From Tetrastigma voinierianum (Eukaryota > Streptophyta > Magnoliopsida > Vitales > Vitaceae): DNA of 64,000 bases. Below the pieces are notes generated by a model, which saw nothing but the letters and a program-made list of their open reading frames with translations, was not told the origin of the DNA and searched no databases. The number at the start of each line of letters is the position of its first letter. Position 1 is the stretch's first letter. Below, piece by piece: positions 12,431-22,748 of this stretch. A program made the translations under genes and the position numbers. Location of the stretch: NCBI GenBank assembly GCA_016808115.1, contig JAEQBH010002358.1:434001-498000 (forward strand). The letters are read 5' to 3'.

Positions 12431-12709
12431 ATGGCTAAGTCAAGCTCAGTTTCCCTTATCTTCATTCTTGTAGTACTGTTCTGCTCTGCTCCTGTTCTTG
12501 AGGCAAGAAAGATATTGAGCTTGAAAAAAGCAGAAGTTTCCACATTAATGGAGGAGAGTCTGGAATTTGCTTCTTCAAGCAATGATATTGAAGGCCATTA
12601 TCCATCAGTGAATAACAATGGGAGACTATCCACTCTTCATCTTCCCAGCATTGATCATAGGATGCTCCCAGAATCTGTCCCGAGTCCTGGAATTGGTCAC
12701 ATTCATTAG
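12431..12709 (+). CDS. Secreted peptide precursor of the PIP/PIPL-CEP type
   Basis: Single-exon frame of 92 residues. Residues 1-24 form a clear signal peptide: MAKSSS, a hydrophobic core VSLIFILVVLFC, then cleavage probably before ARKIL. A polar, acidic variable region follows (about 27-75). The conserved end is RMLPESVPSPGIGHIH, whose SVPSPGIGH resembles the SGPSxxGxGH signature of PAMP-induced peptides (PIP/PIPL) and the SPGxGH end of C-terminally encoded peptides (CEP). Precursors of this superfamily pass through the secretory pathway and release a short hydroxyproline-bearing peptide sensed by leucine-rich-repeat receptor kinases in defence, development or nitrogen signalling. The first Gly of the PIP signature is Val, and two residues (Ile-His) follow the final conserved His, so the subfamily is unsure. 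An in-frame ATG at 12317 overlaps the TATA box; I prefer 12431 because it starts the signal peptide. Confidence 0.82.
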   Translation: MAKSSSVSLIFILVVLFCSAPVLEARKILSLKKAEVSTLMEESLEFASSSNDIEGHYPSVNNNGRLSTLHLPSIDHRMLPESVPSPGIGHIH

Positions 12710-12730
12710 ATTTGTAGTCATCTTTCTATG

Positions 12731-13258
12731 CAAAATATATCCATCTCATTCTACGGAAAGGTTGTGGCTATATTCAATCATCTTTTCCCCCTTTTATATT
12801 GAAACTTAGTCTGGTGTTTGTTTAGGGTTTGGCTTTGATCCTTTATTGATGTACACGTATATGATCTTTATGTAATGTGTTTATGTATTGTTAAGTTGAT
12901 TGAACTTAAATAAGAAAGTATCCGTTTGTATCAAGTGAAAGCTAAATGTGTTCTCTTAAATTTATGTCTGTCTTCAAAACTAAGCAGTAAAGAATATTAG
13001 TTATTTTACATATTTTCAAATTATATGTAATCTTTATATAAGAAGTTAATTTGAATGAATCTAAAATAATTTATAAAAGTTATTTCCTTCTTTTTTTTAT
13101 TACTACATTTGTTTAAAACAAATAAATCGTAGTAATATCAATCCTCGTGAATAAAAAATGCTACTTCTAACATCTTTTGTGCCTATTTCTTTTTCTTTAC
13201 TAGTTTAATAAGGTGAAAATGCATGTTTCAAAATTATGCAAAAGCTAGTACCTCATTA
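12731..13258. other. 3' flank of the peptide gene
   Basis: No further gene. TTAAATAAGAAAG near 12905 could serve as a poly(A) signal for the peptide transcript. The rest is AT-rich sequence without clear structure. Confidence 0.35.
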
Positions 13259-13568
13259 TCATGTCACCAAAACAGTACATAGTTGATGACTATGAATTTA
13301 AAAATTTTAAATAGTTAAAACCCTAGTTAGTGACTATGGTTTTAGGTTTAAAGTAAAAAATGTAATAGGTGACTACGGTTTTAATTATTTAAAAATTTTG
13401 AAAACCATAGTCAATAATTACAGTTTTAATTTTAAACCTAAAACCGTAGTTCACCAACTATGGTTTTAAGCACTGTTTTAAAAAATTTTAAACCGTAGTC
13501 ACCAACTATGGTTTTAGTGACATGATTTTTTTAAATAATAGTCATCAACTACGGTTTTGGTGACATGA
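13259..13568. mobile_element. Foldback MITE-like element
   Basis: About 310 bp with long terminal inverted repeats. The left end TCATGTCACCAAAAC plus ATAGTTGATGACTAT is the reverse complement of the right end ATAGTCATCAACTA plus GTTTTGGTGACATGA, with few mismatches. Inside, the motif CCGTAGTCACCAACTATGG and its complement recur several times, so most of the element can pair with itself. There is no coding capacity. Because the terminal repeat runs into CATG on both sides I cannot define a target duplication or assign a superfamily. Confidence 0.75.
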
Positions 13569-13659
13569 CAAATAGTCACTAGTTTAGACATTATTTTAAA
13601 ACTTGTATTACTTTAAAATTAAAAAAAATTATTATTTTAGGACAAAGCTCTAAAGATAA

Positions 13660-14530
13660 TGACCAAGGAACAAAATATCGGTAATTACGGATATATCGGT
13701 ACTTGGATTTTACGGATATATCGGAAATATCGGTGGATATTTTGATAAAAATATCGGTAAAGAGAAAATTAACAAAATACTTTGAAATTCATGGAAATAC
13801 TTTTTTGAACTATAAAAGATATGTATTAAGCAAATATACACTTATTGAAAACAATATTCATTATAATTTATCGAGAAATTACATTACAATAGTCATTTAA
13901 AACCAAAATGAAGACCGATGTGGCTCAATTACATAATTTGATGAAGGGATCTCATCTTGATGAAGACAATATTCATAACAAGATCTTCAAAACATTAAGA
14001 TAAATCACAAAGAAAAATTAATTTGAGAGTTAAATGGAGCTTGGATGTGTATGAATGAGTTTGTAAAGAAATTGTATGATTTTAAGGGTATTTATAGAAT
14101 TTTTTGGAGTCAAAATAGTCATTGGATTGTCAAAAAACCATTGTGATTTAATTCTAACCGTTGGATTTGATTTAAGTCAAAATAGCCGATAATTATCGAT
14201 ATTTACCGATATATCTCCGATATTTACCGATATTTGACTGATATTTACTGATATTTCACTGATATTTAATTACATTCCTCGATATTTACAGATATTTTAT
14301 CACATTTTTCGCCAAATTTCAGCACATGCGCACGTGAGATAAAGTCTCGAAATATCGCTGAAATTTCGTAGAAATATCGCTGAAATTTCATCGAAATATC
14401 GAGAATTTCTTATATTTCGGCGATTTTACCGATTTTTTCCTCAACCGATTATTGGTTGCTAATATCTCTTCTGTGCCGGCCGATAACCAATTTTTCGACG
14501 ATGACAAGCCAAAAACCGATTTTTTTGTCC
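13660..14530 (+). repeat. ATATCGG-rich dispersed repeat with internal short tandem units
   Basis: The first part (13676-13770) carries repeated ATATCGG/ACGGATATATCGG words; the last part (14185-14420) has about ten degenerate CCGATATTTAC or GAAATATCGCTGAAATTTC units. A partial, inverted copy lies at 10700-10795. The block ends around CCGATTTTTTTGTCCCTGAT. The central 65-codon frame at 13703 is repeat-derived, and I do not call it a gene. Family not identified. Confidence 0.65.
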
Positions 14531-15714
14531 CTGATAATGACTAATGAAGGTATGAAAAGTAACTCTTTCATCCACCCCATCTGTCCTCTATAAAGTATTT
14601 AGAAACTGTATATAGTAGGGAACGGGACAAAGACATTTTCTTGATAAGTCAATATATTTTCCTTTATATATATATGGAAGTAAACTTAGACTTGAAGGAT
14701 ATCCTTTAGTTCCCAATATCTAATATATGCTTTGACTTCTAATCGAGCTTGCTGTCCATATAGTTAGAACCGTCTTATGTCCCTTCTAATGTCGCCATCA
14801 CAAGAAAGTGGTAGAATTGAACCTACCACTACTGCAAATGTTCATCCGATATTGTTGATAATGCAACAAGAAAAGTTTAGTAATTGATTCTTGCAATATT
14901 GAGGAATTTTCTAATAACTAGTATTGGGCTCATAATCCAATCCGGATTTAATTTGTTGAAATTAATATCACCATTATTACGTCCCTAATTTGATCCAGGG
15001 TCGTATCAAATGTCACCTACATCATGAACATAAGAAATACTATAGCATCCTTTGAAGGTTCCACACCTTAATTTATATATCATTCGTTAAACTTTTTTCT
15101 TTATTCGAAAGGAAAATAAATCATATATATGATTAGATTATAAAGAAAGGCACTAACCCTATATACAAAATACAATTTTTTATTTTAGTGAAATTTTTGA
15201 GGGAAAACTATTTCCTTGATAGTTTATGCCACCTCAAAAGAATCATATTTCTTTCTAATTCTTATCCTAGTAACAAAGTGATCATTCTTTACTCACCGAA
15301 TATAATGATTATAGTTTGACCTTCAATAATATTCTCTACACATCCCTCAAATTTTTCCATAACAAGTTAGACACGTTGTTGTGAACTAATTAGTCAAATT
15401 CTATGAATAAATTCCATGTCTTTTACAAATATGGTCCATAATTTTATAAGATGAATTATTGAACCTAATCACTTACTGTCACTACTTAGTTTTTTGTTGA
15501 GGTCTATCCTGTAAAGATACTTAAATTGACTGCACCGACGATAAGTCTCATCATAAACCTAATTATTTCCTTCAATTATATAAATCAATGGGCTTCAAAC
15601 CGCACTTAAAGATAAGACATTTCCCATTTTTTGTAAGAACTTTGGTACTAAAAAAACACAAAGCATTCCTAATATGCACTTCTAAGATGAAGGTTATGTA
15701 TAAAAGCATGAGAA
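14531..15714. other. Intergenic AT-rich DNA
   Basis: About 1.2 kb of AT-rich sequence between the ATATCGG repeat and duplicated block B. I see no open frame of note, no repeat pair and no regulatory structure I can support. Confidence 0.4.
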
Positions 15715-15877
15715 AAACAATATAACCCCAATAAGCTAATTAATTAATCATCCAACAACATTTTCACGTCCCGTAAAAGAAAAAAGAGTACCCAGCGCCA
15801 CTCCCAAAGCTCTAGTGGAGGGACACCATTGATCTGTGCCTCAGCCACCACAAAAATGTATATCCATGGATGGGGTG
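15715..15877 (+). repeat. Duplicated host block, copy B, part 1 (left of the inserted element)
   Basis: This matches 11245-11445 of copy A: the AACCCCAATAAGCTAATTAA-type start, CATCCAACA, and GTGCCTCAGCCACCAC. It breaks off exactly where the retroelement begins; the match resumes at 22013 on its other side. Confidence 0.75.
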
Positions 15878-16700
15878 TGTCACACGCCTTTCTTTTGCTC
15901 GTGTGCGGCGCCTAGGAACCCGCTAGGTCAGCCTTCTCGATGCCTCACTATTCTCTCGAACACAAGGGCTTACGGGGCACTCTCCCCAACTTGTATTTTA
16001 TTAGCTACTTAAAATATTAAGGCACTTCGCATAGGCCCCACACCCTGTGGCTCACCGCCGATCCAACTCGTAATATAATGACCAACTAAGTGAGCACGCA
16101 GCCCTTTAGCAGGATGCTCAAGGGCAATCCTAGTACAATAATGACTAAGAGTCCTACCTAACTCTCTGGGCTTCAACCAAAGAAGCCAAAGACAATCCTT
16201 CCCGCATTAGGAGTCCCTGACTGAATTCGAAACTCCCGTGATACACCCACACGATTCCCACCACGAGTGGGAGTCCTCCCGCCAGAGTCTGTCCGCCAGA
16301 GTCCTGTCCGCCTGGGAGTCTTCCCCCGCCCGAGAGACCTTCCCGCCTAAAGACAAATTCCGCTAGAGTCTTTTCCCGCCAGATTAGGAGTCCCCGCCTC
16401 GGGAGTCCTACCCGCCTAGAGTCCTTCCCGCATAGACTCGGGCCGTAGGAACCTTTGGCTGCACCCTGGACAGATGCTTCGCGCCCAAGGCTCTCTCGCC
16501 CCATAACAGTCGACATTCGCCCACCGATTCCGTTTGCCTCAAGTGCCACGCCCCAGCCCCCTAAGTCAGGAGTGACGGACAACACCGTGGCGCGTCCCGA
16601 CCGATTTCTGGCTGCTTCCACTCATGTGCGTGCTCGCTCACTAGCTCGGACATATTCTATCTCTATTGTTTCCCAGGCGACACTGGGAGCACGCCCAGAT
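15878..16700 (-). repeat. 3' LTR of the Tekay-type element (left end)
   Basis: Shared with the right LTR: GATGCCTCACTATTCTCTCG near 15938 and 21173, TTAGCTACTTAAAATATTAA near 16000 and 21236, CAATCCTTCCCGCATTAGG near 16192 and 21441, a series of GGAGTC..CCCGCC words at 16270-16440 and 21500-21680, and CTCATGTGCGTGCTCGCTCA near 16621 and 21876. The inner boundary is uncertain by about 50 bp. The GAGTCCTNCCCGCCT words form a degenerate tandem array of roughly 17-25 bp in both LTRs. Confidence 0.7.
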
Positions 16701-16889
16701 CACCATGATCTCCAGAAACGAGGCAATCCCACCGAGGCATTTGAACGCCCCGTCGACTTCAACCGCGCATACCAAGATCCGTCTTCAAACCGCCACAATA
16801 GCAATCTTTTCCTGCCTGTTCTTCATCGACGGAGTCCCTTCAATGAATCAAGTACTCGGGTCCACTTGTTTCTTCCAGCTTCCCATCTT

Positions 16890-18103
16890 CCTATCCTCCG
16901 CAGGATGCTCGTAATCTCTTCAATAACCTCGACTCTAACCATAGGCGGTTCCGCTTGCTTGCACTCGTCCGACCAGATCACCGTGATAAGGCTTCGTAGC
17001 TTTACATGGAATGTCTGGGTGAAGCTTCAACCTCTCCCAGCCTGCGCTCAGGTGGCCACGCTCCTATACGCCTCACAACTTCAAAGGGTCCATCAGATTT
17101 CGAATCAAACCTCTCTTCAAATCGTTTATTCCCGGGTCTTTTCCCCGTGATCCGGTGAGTTAACTTCCAAAAGAACCATCTCCCCTCGCTTCAAATTCCA
17201 GGTCTCGCCTCTCGTCCGCATACTTCTTCATGCCTACTTGCCTCTCTCTAGGCCTGCTCTCGCTTCATCACAAATCTTGCCGAGACTTTGCAAACTTGTA
17301 CGCAGCTGGGCTCACACTATGTCCAGTTGCGCTCACACCGCACGTCCAGTGGCGCACGTGGTCGAACCCGAATACAATTTCAAAAGGGCTCATACCCGTA
17401 CGAACTTCGCCGCAGATCAGAGACAACCGGAAATGGCTCTAGAAGCTCCAACCAATTTTTTCCGAGAGGTCGCCACTTATGGGCGCAAATACTCTTCCAA
17501 CACCGATTCACTTTCGTCTCGACCATCACCGGCGGTGATTCGCTACGAGAACTCAGACTCAGACTTACATCTCGAACAAATTAACCTAAAACTCGTCAGA
17601 ACCGCTGTGATCTCGATCGCTTACTATGTTCGGGGCATCCCAAAATGTTTCACAACATCACAAGAAGATACGCTTCAACTGACATTCACTCTGGCCGGGA
17701 TGAAGACGCACTTGAGAACCCGTCTACCACCACTCAAATCATCCGAAGCCTCTACTTTCTCTGGAACCCACCGATGAAGTCCATCGATAGACACCGGCCA
17801 TGGCTTCTCTCTAATGGACAGGGTCAGAATAACTCCGCTTCCTTCTTCCGCCTCTGGCCTTGTCAACTCGACAAACATGGCATTGTCTCTGGCATATGCT
17901 CTCGCACGTCTTCCTTCATCTGTGCCAATGAAGCACTCGCGCCAAGAATGCCAAAGTTCTTCCTCTCCCGGGTGACCACCCCATCTCGTGTCAGCGTGTT
18001 TCCTTCCACAGCCTCCCGTCTCGCCTGTCAAGGCACATATAGCTTCCCTCCTCCGAAGTACTACAAAGAACTCATTCTCGAGCCAAGACGCCGGTGGTGC
18101 CAT
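16890..18103 (-). pseudogene. Integrase remnant of the Tekay-type element
   Basis: Read on the minus strand from 18103, the segment around 17800-17700 (PWPVSIDGLHRWVPEK, then a frame leading to FIPA) corresponds to the catalytic-core stretch around the first aspartate in Tekay integrases. Near 17050-16980, RLKLHPDIPCKATKPYHGD resembles the KIHPVFHVS..KPYH segment that precedes the chromodomain. The catalytic triad cannot be assembled because of stops and frameshifts. Long plus-strand frames over the same DNA (16455-17150, 17645-18592) are shadows of the GC-rich sequence. A chromodomain should lie around 16700-16900 but is too decayed to prove. Confidence 0.55.
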
Positions 18104-18720
18104 CTTCTCACTGGGCTTACCACTTTTGATACGCTGAGTCTTCAGGCGCCTTCAAGTCTAACTCGCCGTTTGAAATCCGTCAACCCAGCTCAACGATCCC
18201 ACATCCTGCCACTCTTCCCACTCAAAGCATCCGCCACTGTCAGAAGCCGACCCTGGCCAGGCACTCCACACAAATCAGCTTCCGCCAAGAACTCTCGCGC
18301 ATCGAGCCACTGCGTAGTTTCTTCTCTCGTAGTTGTGAAGAAGTGGGTTGGCCATCATTGGCCACTACTACGAACCGAGTCCCCATGGCAAGGCTTCCAA
18401 GTCTCAAGGCAATGGATGACCGCAGCCATCCTTTCTCACGTGGCGCTGCACCTTCCTCCGTTGCATTCAACTCTCCGACTCGCCACTGATGTCCCACCAG
18501 CACTCCACCTAGGGCCCCATCCGACGCGATCCCGTACTAAACTAACCCATGCTCCGCCTCACACGGCCCGAGGTGACGTATCTCGAGCCTGAAGGCGCTC
18601 GCATCGCATCCCATTCTACCTCCTCTCTTTTTTCAAAAGGTCTGCGAGCACTGCTATCTCGAATGCCCAATATAAATCTCCCTGCAGCAGTTTGCTGCCG
18701 AGAACGATCGCAGCCTGGCT

Positions 18721-19318
18721 TCACCTGCTCTGGCCGGCCACCCTCGACCTGTCGCCACCTTCGCACCATCCATCCTTATCTCTGACTTGGAAATCGATGA
18801 CCTGTAAACTCACCCCGCCCGCCAGCAGGAACCTCACACTTCTCTTCGACATACAACCGGTTCTCGCCACCGCCAAGCACCATCTCGAGGCGTACTCACG
18901 TGATCTCAGCCTGGGCCAGATCACTATGTCGTCCAAGCATACCACCACGAATGAATCCTGTGAAGCCGAATAGGACATCATTCATGAGGTTACAAATGTA
19001 CGGAGCATTAGTCAAACCAAAAGGCATAACAAAAAATTCAAAACTTCCATACCGTGTTACACATGTAGTCTTTGCCTCGTCCCCTTCAGCCACGCGCAGT
19101 CGCCAATATCACGATCGCAAGTCTAGCTTGGTGAAGTACTTGGCCTTGCTTAATCGATCGAACAGCCTCCAGCCAAAGGTATCGGATACTGTTTCGATCG
19201 TGACTTTATTCAAGGCTCCAGAATCCACACACATCCGAAGCCGCCCCATCTGGCTTCTTCGAAATAAAGACCTATGCTCCATACGGCGTTTGAGGGTCGG
19301 ATTCGACTCCGCATCCAA
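18721..19318 (-). pseudogene. Reverse transcriptase remnant of the Tekay-type element
   Basis: Three broken minus-strand frames follow each other. RLRMCVDSGALNKVTIETVS (from about 19240) matches the MCVDYRALNKVTI block, KYFTKLDLRS follows near 19140, and CVTRYGSFEFFVMPFGLTNA (about 19060) is the fingers/palm block, followed by PYICNLMNDVL. The catalytic box reads VVCLDDIVIW near 18940, keeping both aspartates of the usual YLDD while the tyrosine has become cysteine. The frame breaks between blocks make it non-functional as read. Typing as Tekay/Del rests on the wording of these blocks and the gag, not on a tree. Confidence 0.8.
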
Positions 19319-19639
19319 AGAACTCCGCTAATCAAGCTCAAGAATCCTTTAACTCGCTGGATCTATCCGATAGTGGAGTTTTGAGCAGAGGTCTGACTTC
19401 GCACGGCTCTATTCGATGATCCGCCTCGCTCTTCTCGTGGCAGCTTCAGCAACCCCGAGGCATAACACGCAGACCCTCCTCGCGATGGGGGCGGTGGCAT
19501 CGTGCACCTCGACTTGCTGGTCTCATTGTCTCGATCATTGCTTACGACATATGTGTGTCACCCTTCCTAAGGCTCTTCGAAAGGGCAGGCGCATCTTCTC
19601 CCGAAGGTCTCTAGCGCTACCGATGCCGGGCCACAAAGC

Positions 19640-19860
19640 ATGGTCAAGCCATCCATGATCACCAAATTCATTCAAGTGCGCGAACAAGGCTACCTCGCTC
19701 TTTCGAAGAAATCGCCGCTTAATATGAAATCAAAATCATCCAAAGGAACACTAAGGAAGTTCATCGCACCTTCCAACCCCCATCCGAATTCGCCATGTTC
19801 TTTGCCATACCATGCGCCTCAGGCTTGGCCATTTACTTCGCCAGCTTGGCCGTCATCTTT
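19640..19860 (-). pseudogene. Aspartic protease region remnant of the Tekay-type element
   Basis: On the minus strand, VPLDDFDFILSGDFFERARV resembles the VPMDDFKIVLGMEFF block that follows the active site of Tekay proteases. The D-S/T-G active site itself is not seen. It lies between gag and reverse transcriptase, as expected. Confidence 0.5.
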
Positions 19861-20422
19861 AAATAGCTTCAACCGAGTCTGGCCGCTCTCGTTGATACAA
19901 AATCAGGTCGCCCCACCGTCTACCAATGCCACAATTTTCTCGCTCCACACAACTCAACATATATCGCCCTCCGTGAGTCGCCCACCCGCACGCATTCCAA
20001 CAACCGGTTATGCTGGCTCTCGTAGGGCTCTCGTCCGCTATCTTCCCCTTCTTCAGCCGAAAGTGCATCGAGCTTCTCCTTCTTCGGGCAATCCTCGCCC
20101 GATGTGGCCCATCGCATAAAGCATCCCGACGGCCGGTAGTTTCAGGAGGAAGTCGCCTCTCACTTTAGCTCAAGCGTATCCCGCGGCTCTTCCAACCCTC
20201 GCTCCACTCTCGAGGGCTTTCCATCTCGACTCTCCTGGCTCACTCCCCTTGTCGTGGCCTTCCCTCGGGGGTGGGAGTAGATAAGAGGTCACTCGTAGCC
20301 TGGATAGCAAAATCACGCTGCCATGGTCGAGGGCAAGTCCCGACACCTTGCCCCTCGCTCATTGAGCCCATCCTCGCAATCCTATTATGAAGGAAATGTT
20401 CGCCTACTCGCACGCCTCGATG

Positions 20423-20896
20423 TCAAGGATCACGAGCTAAACTCTTCACATAATCTCCGATCGAGCCCGCCTTCGTCTTCAGTTTCTTCCGCAGATTCCT
20501 CGCCATCCACGCCAGTTCCGTGGGTAAGAACTCCATCCCGGGCCTTTTCAAGATCTCCTGTGCCTCTGGGATCTTTGGTCGGCCGCCAGCCAGCCGTCGT
20601 CGCCGCTCTCGGGTCCGGGCCACCAGCTTTGCATCAATTGCCAAATACATAGTGGTTATCGCATTCGCCCACCCACCTAAGATTCGAAATGATGAAATAT
20701 CGTCTCCATGTCCCGCAGGAAGTTCTCTGTCTTTGAGCCGCGCCACAAAAGTTCGGCTCGTGTATCGCACCTTCACAGAGCGATTCGCAGTTAGATGATG
20801 TTCGCACCACCAAGCCGTTTCAAAGAACACGATCTCCCTGTGAGATCCGATCCGCCCGAACTCCTGGCCATGGTCGACTGGCCATGGAATGACCAA
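20423..20896 (-). pseudogene. Gag remnant of the Tekay-type element
   Basis: A 157-codon minus-strand frame. Its second half reads ITTMYLAIDAKLVARTR, AGGRPKI, ILKRPGMEFLPTELAWMARN and SIGDYVKSLARD, matching in order the retrotransposon gag block with MYLTGDAKLWWRTR, GRPKI, KxQFLPxNxAWxAR and VREYVKEF. The zinc knuckle is not visible and the frame does not continue into protease. Substitutions at normally conserved tryptophans suggest decay even where the frame is open. Confidence 0.65.
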
Positions 20897-21102
20897 CCGC
20901 CTCTACGCCTCTCTCTGCCCCATTGATCTACGCTGTGGAGTCAAGCCTTCCGCAAGACTCGGCATCGCCGACCGAGTCGAAGGGTGGAGTTCGCCACGCC
21001 GCGCCTATCTCCCATCAAGCCCTCGACACCCGGGTGCTCACTTCGCTCTATCCTGCTACTTCGCTTCACGCAGCCGCATCAACCGTCATCCTCGCGCCGC
21101 CA

Positions 21103-21120
21103 TCCTCGCCCTCGATACCA
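21103..21120 (-). other. Primer-binding-site-like sequence (initiator-Met tRNA type)
   Basis: On the minus strand TGGTATCGAGGGCGAGG follows the right (5') LTR within a few bases. The plant initiator-methionine primer site is TGGTATCAGAGC, so this fits with two changes. It supports the minus orientation. Confidence 0.5.
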
Positions 21121-21127
21121 ACCGCCG

Positions 21128-22012
21128 CTACACATTTTCTCGCTCGCATGCGCCAGAACCCGCAGCCGCCTTCGATGCCTCACTATTCTCTCGAACACAA
21201 GGGCGCATTTCTGGGCACTTCCCAACTTGTATTTATTAGCTACTTAAAATATTAAGGCAATTTCGCAGACAGTTCCCCACACCTCGGCTCAATGCTTTTC
21301 TTCGATCCAACTCCGCACATAATGAATTAATCCAAGCGAGCACGCAGTTCTTTTATATAGGATGCTCCAAGGGCAACTTAGTACAATAATGACCAAGAGT
21401 CCTACTCTAACTCTAGTCTTCAAATCCAAAGAAGTCAAGACAATCCTTCCCGCATTAGGGAGTCCCGATCAATGAAACCCGTACACAACCAATACGATTC
21501 CCACCAATGTGGGGGAGTCCCCCGCCTAGAGTCTCGTCCCCGCCTAGGAGTCTCTGGTCCCGCGGAGTCTTCCCGCCCGAGAGATCTTCCCGCAGTGAGT
21601 CCAGCCTCCGCTTAGGAGTCTCGCCAGTGATTGGGGAGTCCTTCTCGCCTCGAGTCCTGCTCGCCTAGGAGTCCTTCCCGCATGTGACTCCTGTCAGAGG
21701 AACTTGTCGCACTCTGGACAGATGCTTACGCCCAAGGCTCGCCCATAACAGCCGACATTCGCCCCCCTCACTGGATTCCTGCTTGCCTCGTGCCACGCCC
21801 CAGGCCCCCTCTAAGCCGTGAGTGCCGTGACAGCCACTGTGCGCGTCCTGACCGGATTTCTTGCTTGCCTTCCCCTCATGTGCGTGCTCGCTCACGCCAG
21901 GCCTCCTGACACATGTTTTCCCCAACTTTGCCTTGCTCGCTTTCCCCCAGGCGTCATGGGGCCAAGGCGCCTCATGCCGCATCGACTCGTGTTATCTAGT
22001 CGAGGCCGATGT
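21128..22012 (-). repeat. 5' LTR of the Tekay-type element (right end)
   Basis: About 885 bp and the more complete of the two LTRs; see the left LTR for shared landmarks. It abuts host sequence GGTGTCTTAGCACTA at 22013, which continues duplicated block B. Confidence 0.7.
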
Positions 22013-22748
22013 GGTGTCTTAGCACTAAAACCGTTGATACTACGGCAGTAATGGCGTGAAGCAAATGGGGACTACAAGAATGTGTATGAATTATCAGATA
22101 CAATGTGGTCCACTCTCGCACAAGGAAGATGAATACCCCTTCATCATTGGAGAATTCGTAAGAAGGCTTCGTGATAGTGCATCCCATTTCTCTACCCAAT
22201 TTCCACCGTCCATTCCCCAAAAACTACACATGCTAACTATCGAAAAACCAAAGAAACAAAATTCTCCGTAGACCTTCCGAATCACTAAGGAATCGTGCGT
22301 ATGAAAATAATCAAATGGGAATGTCAACAATCAACCGCCTTGATGGGTTAATTACGCAAAGTACTATAAACAAATATAATAAATTATATACTCCGAGGCC
22401 TCGGCTAAAGTGGTAAAAGCCTAACTAAAATGGTAAATGAAATGAGTTTGTGAAAGACTTAGGTTCAAATCTAGTGAGAACATAATACTATTAAAGATAT
22501 AAAATGAAAAGTAGTGTAAAAAAATTTAATAAATTTTATTTTCTCAACTTCTCATTTTCACGTAGAAAAGAAAAGAAAATTTGAACTTTTTCTTTTTAGT
22601 TCTTTATCATTAGTACAAATCCCAAATAGCCCATCTATAGGCTATATATATATACACCACAAAGTTCCATACAAAGAGCACATTGCAATTGGACCATATC
22701 TCAAAAGCCTCTCATTGGGGCTTCTCGAGCTAATTATCTCACCATTCT
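22013..22748 (+). repeat. Duplicated host block, copy B, part 2 (promoter side of the dead peptide gene)
   Basis: This resumes the match to copy A from GGTGTCTTAGCACTA (compare 11447), through GGCGTGAAGCAAATGGGGA (compare 11485), GAAGATGAATACCCCTT (compare 11553), TAGTGCATCCC and CCGTCCATTCCC (compare 11605-11640), to CACAAAGTTCCATACA and CATATCTCAAAAGCC just before the coding region. A TATA-like stretch lies at 22643-22654. Confidence 0.75.
22384..22530 (+). repeat. SINE-like tRNA-derived repeat
   Basis: CCTCGGCTAAAGTGGTAAAAG resembles a pol III A box and TTAGGTTCAAATCTAGTG, about 65 bp later, resembles a B box; an A-rich tail follows. The spacing is longer than in a real tRNA and no cloverleaf forms. 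Copy A of the host block lacks a clear match here, so it probably inserted after the duplication. Confidence 0.45.

Larger units (their letters stand above)
11245..12730 (+). repeat. Duplicated host block, copy A
   Basis: This block matches, in order, 15715-15877 plus 22013-23045. Shared landmarks: TAACCCCAATAAGCTAAT-type sequence near 11253 and 15722; TGTGCCTCAGCCACCAC near 11405 and 15835; GGTGTCTTAGCACTA near 11447 and 22013; GACAAAGAAGATGAATACCC near 11547 and its match near 22120; CAAAGTTCCATACA near 12344 and 22662; and the peptide gene itself. It gives the uninterrupted upstream region of the gene, including about 1.2 kb of putative promoter. Confidence 0.8.
15878..22012 (-). mobile_element. 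Tekay/Del-type Gypsy (chromovirus-like) retrotransposon, decayed
   Basis: The element interrupts duplicated block B: copy A reads straight through GGGTGTCTTAGC, while copy B has GGGTG before the element and GGTGTCTTAGC after it, consistent with a 5-bp duplication of about GGTGT. Terminal repeats lie at 15878-16700 and 21128-22012. Coding order on the minus strand is gag (about 20900-20420), protease (19860-19640), reverse transcriptase (19320-18720), RNase H, integrase (18100-16900), which fits Gypsy. Frames are broken many times. The element has visibly higher GC than its flanks. The left LTR is shorter and partly scrambled relative to the right one. Confidence 0.82.

Noticed and set aside
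12317..12709. Longer start of the peptide gene (130 codons)
   Set aside because: The upstream ATG overlaps the TATA box and would place 38 residues before the signal peptide.
16455..18592. Plus-strand frames of 231 and 315 codons in the GC-rich element
   Set aside because: They overlap minus-strand integrase sequence and arise from high GC; no domain on the plus strand.
18549..21255. Further plus-strand frames (18549, 18900, 19640, 20323, 20889)
   Set aside because: Shadows opposite gag, protease and reverse transcriptase of the Tekay-type element.
22384..22530. tRNA gene
   Set aside because: A- and B-box-like words are present but spacing and arms do not allow a cloverleaf; SINE-like instead.
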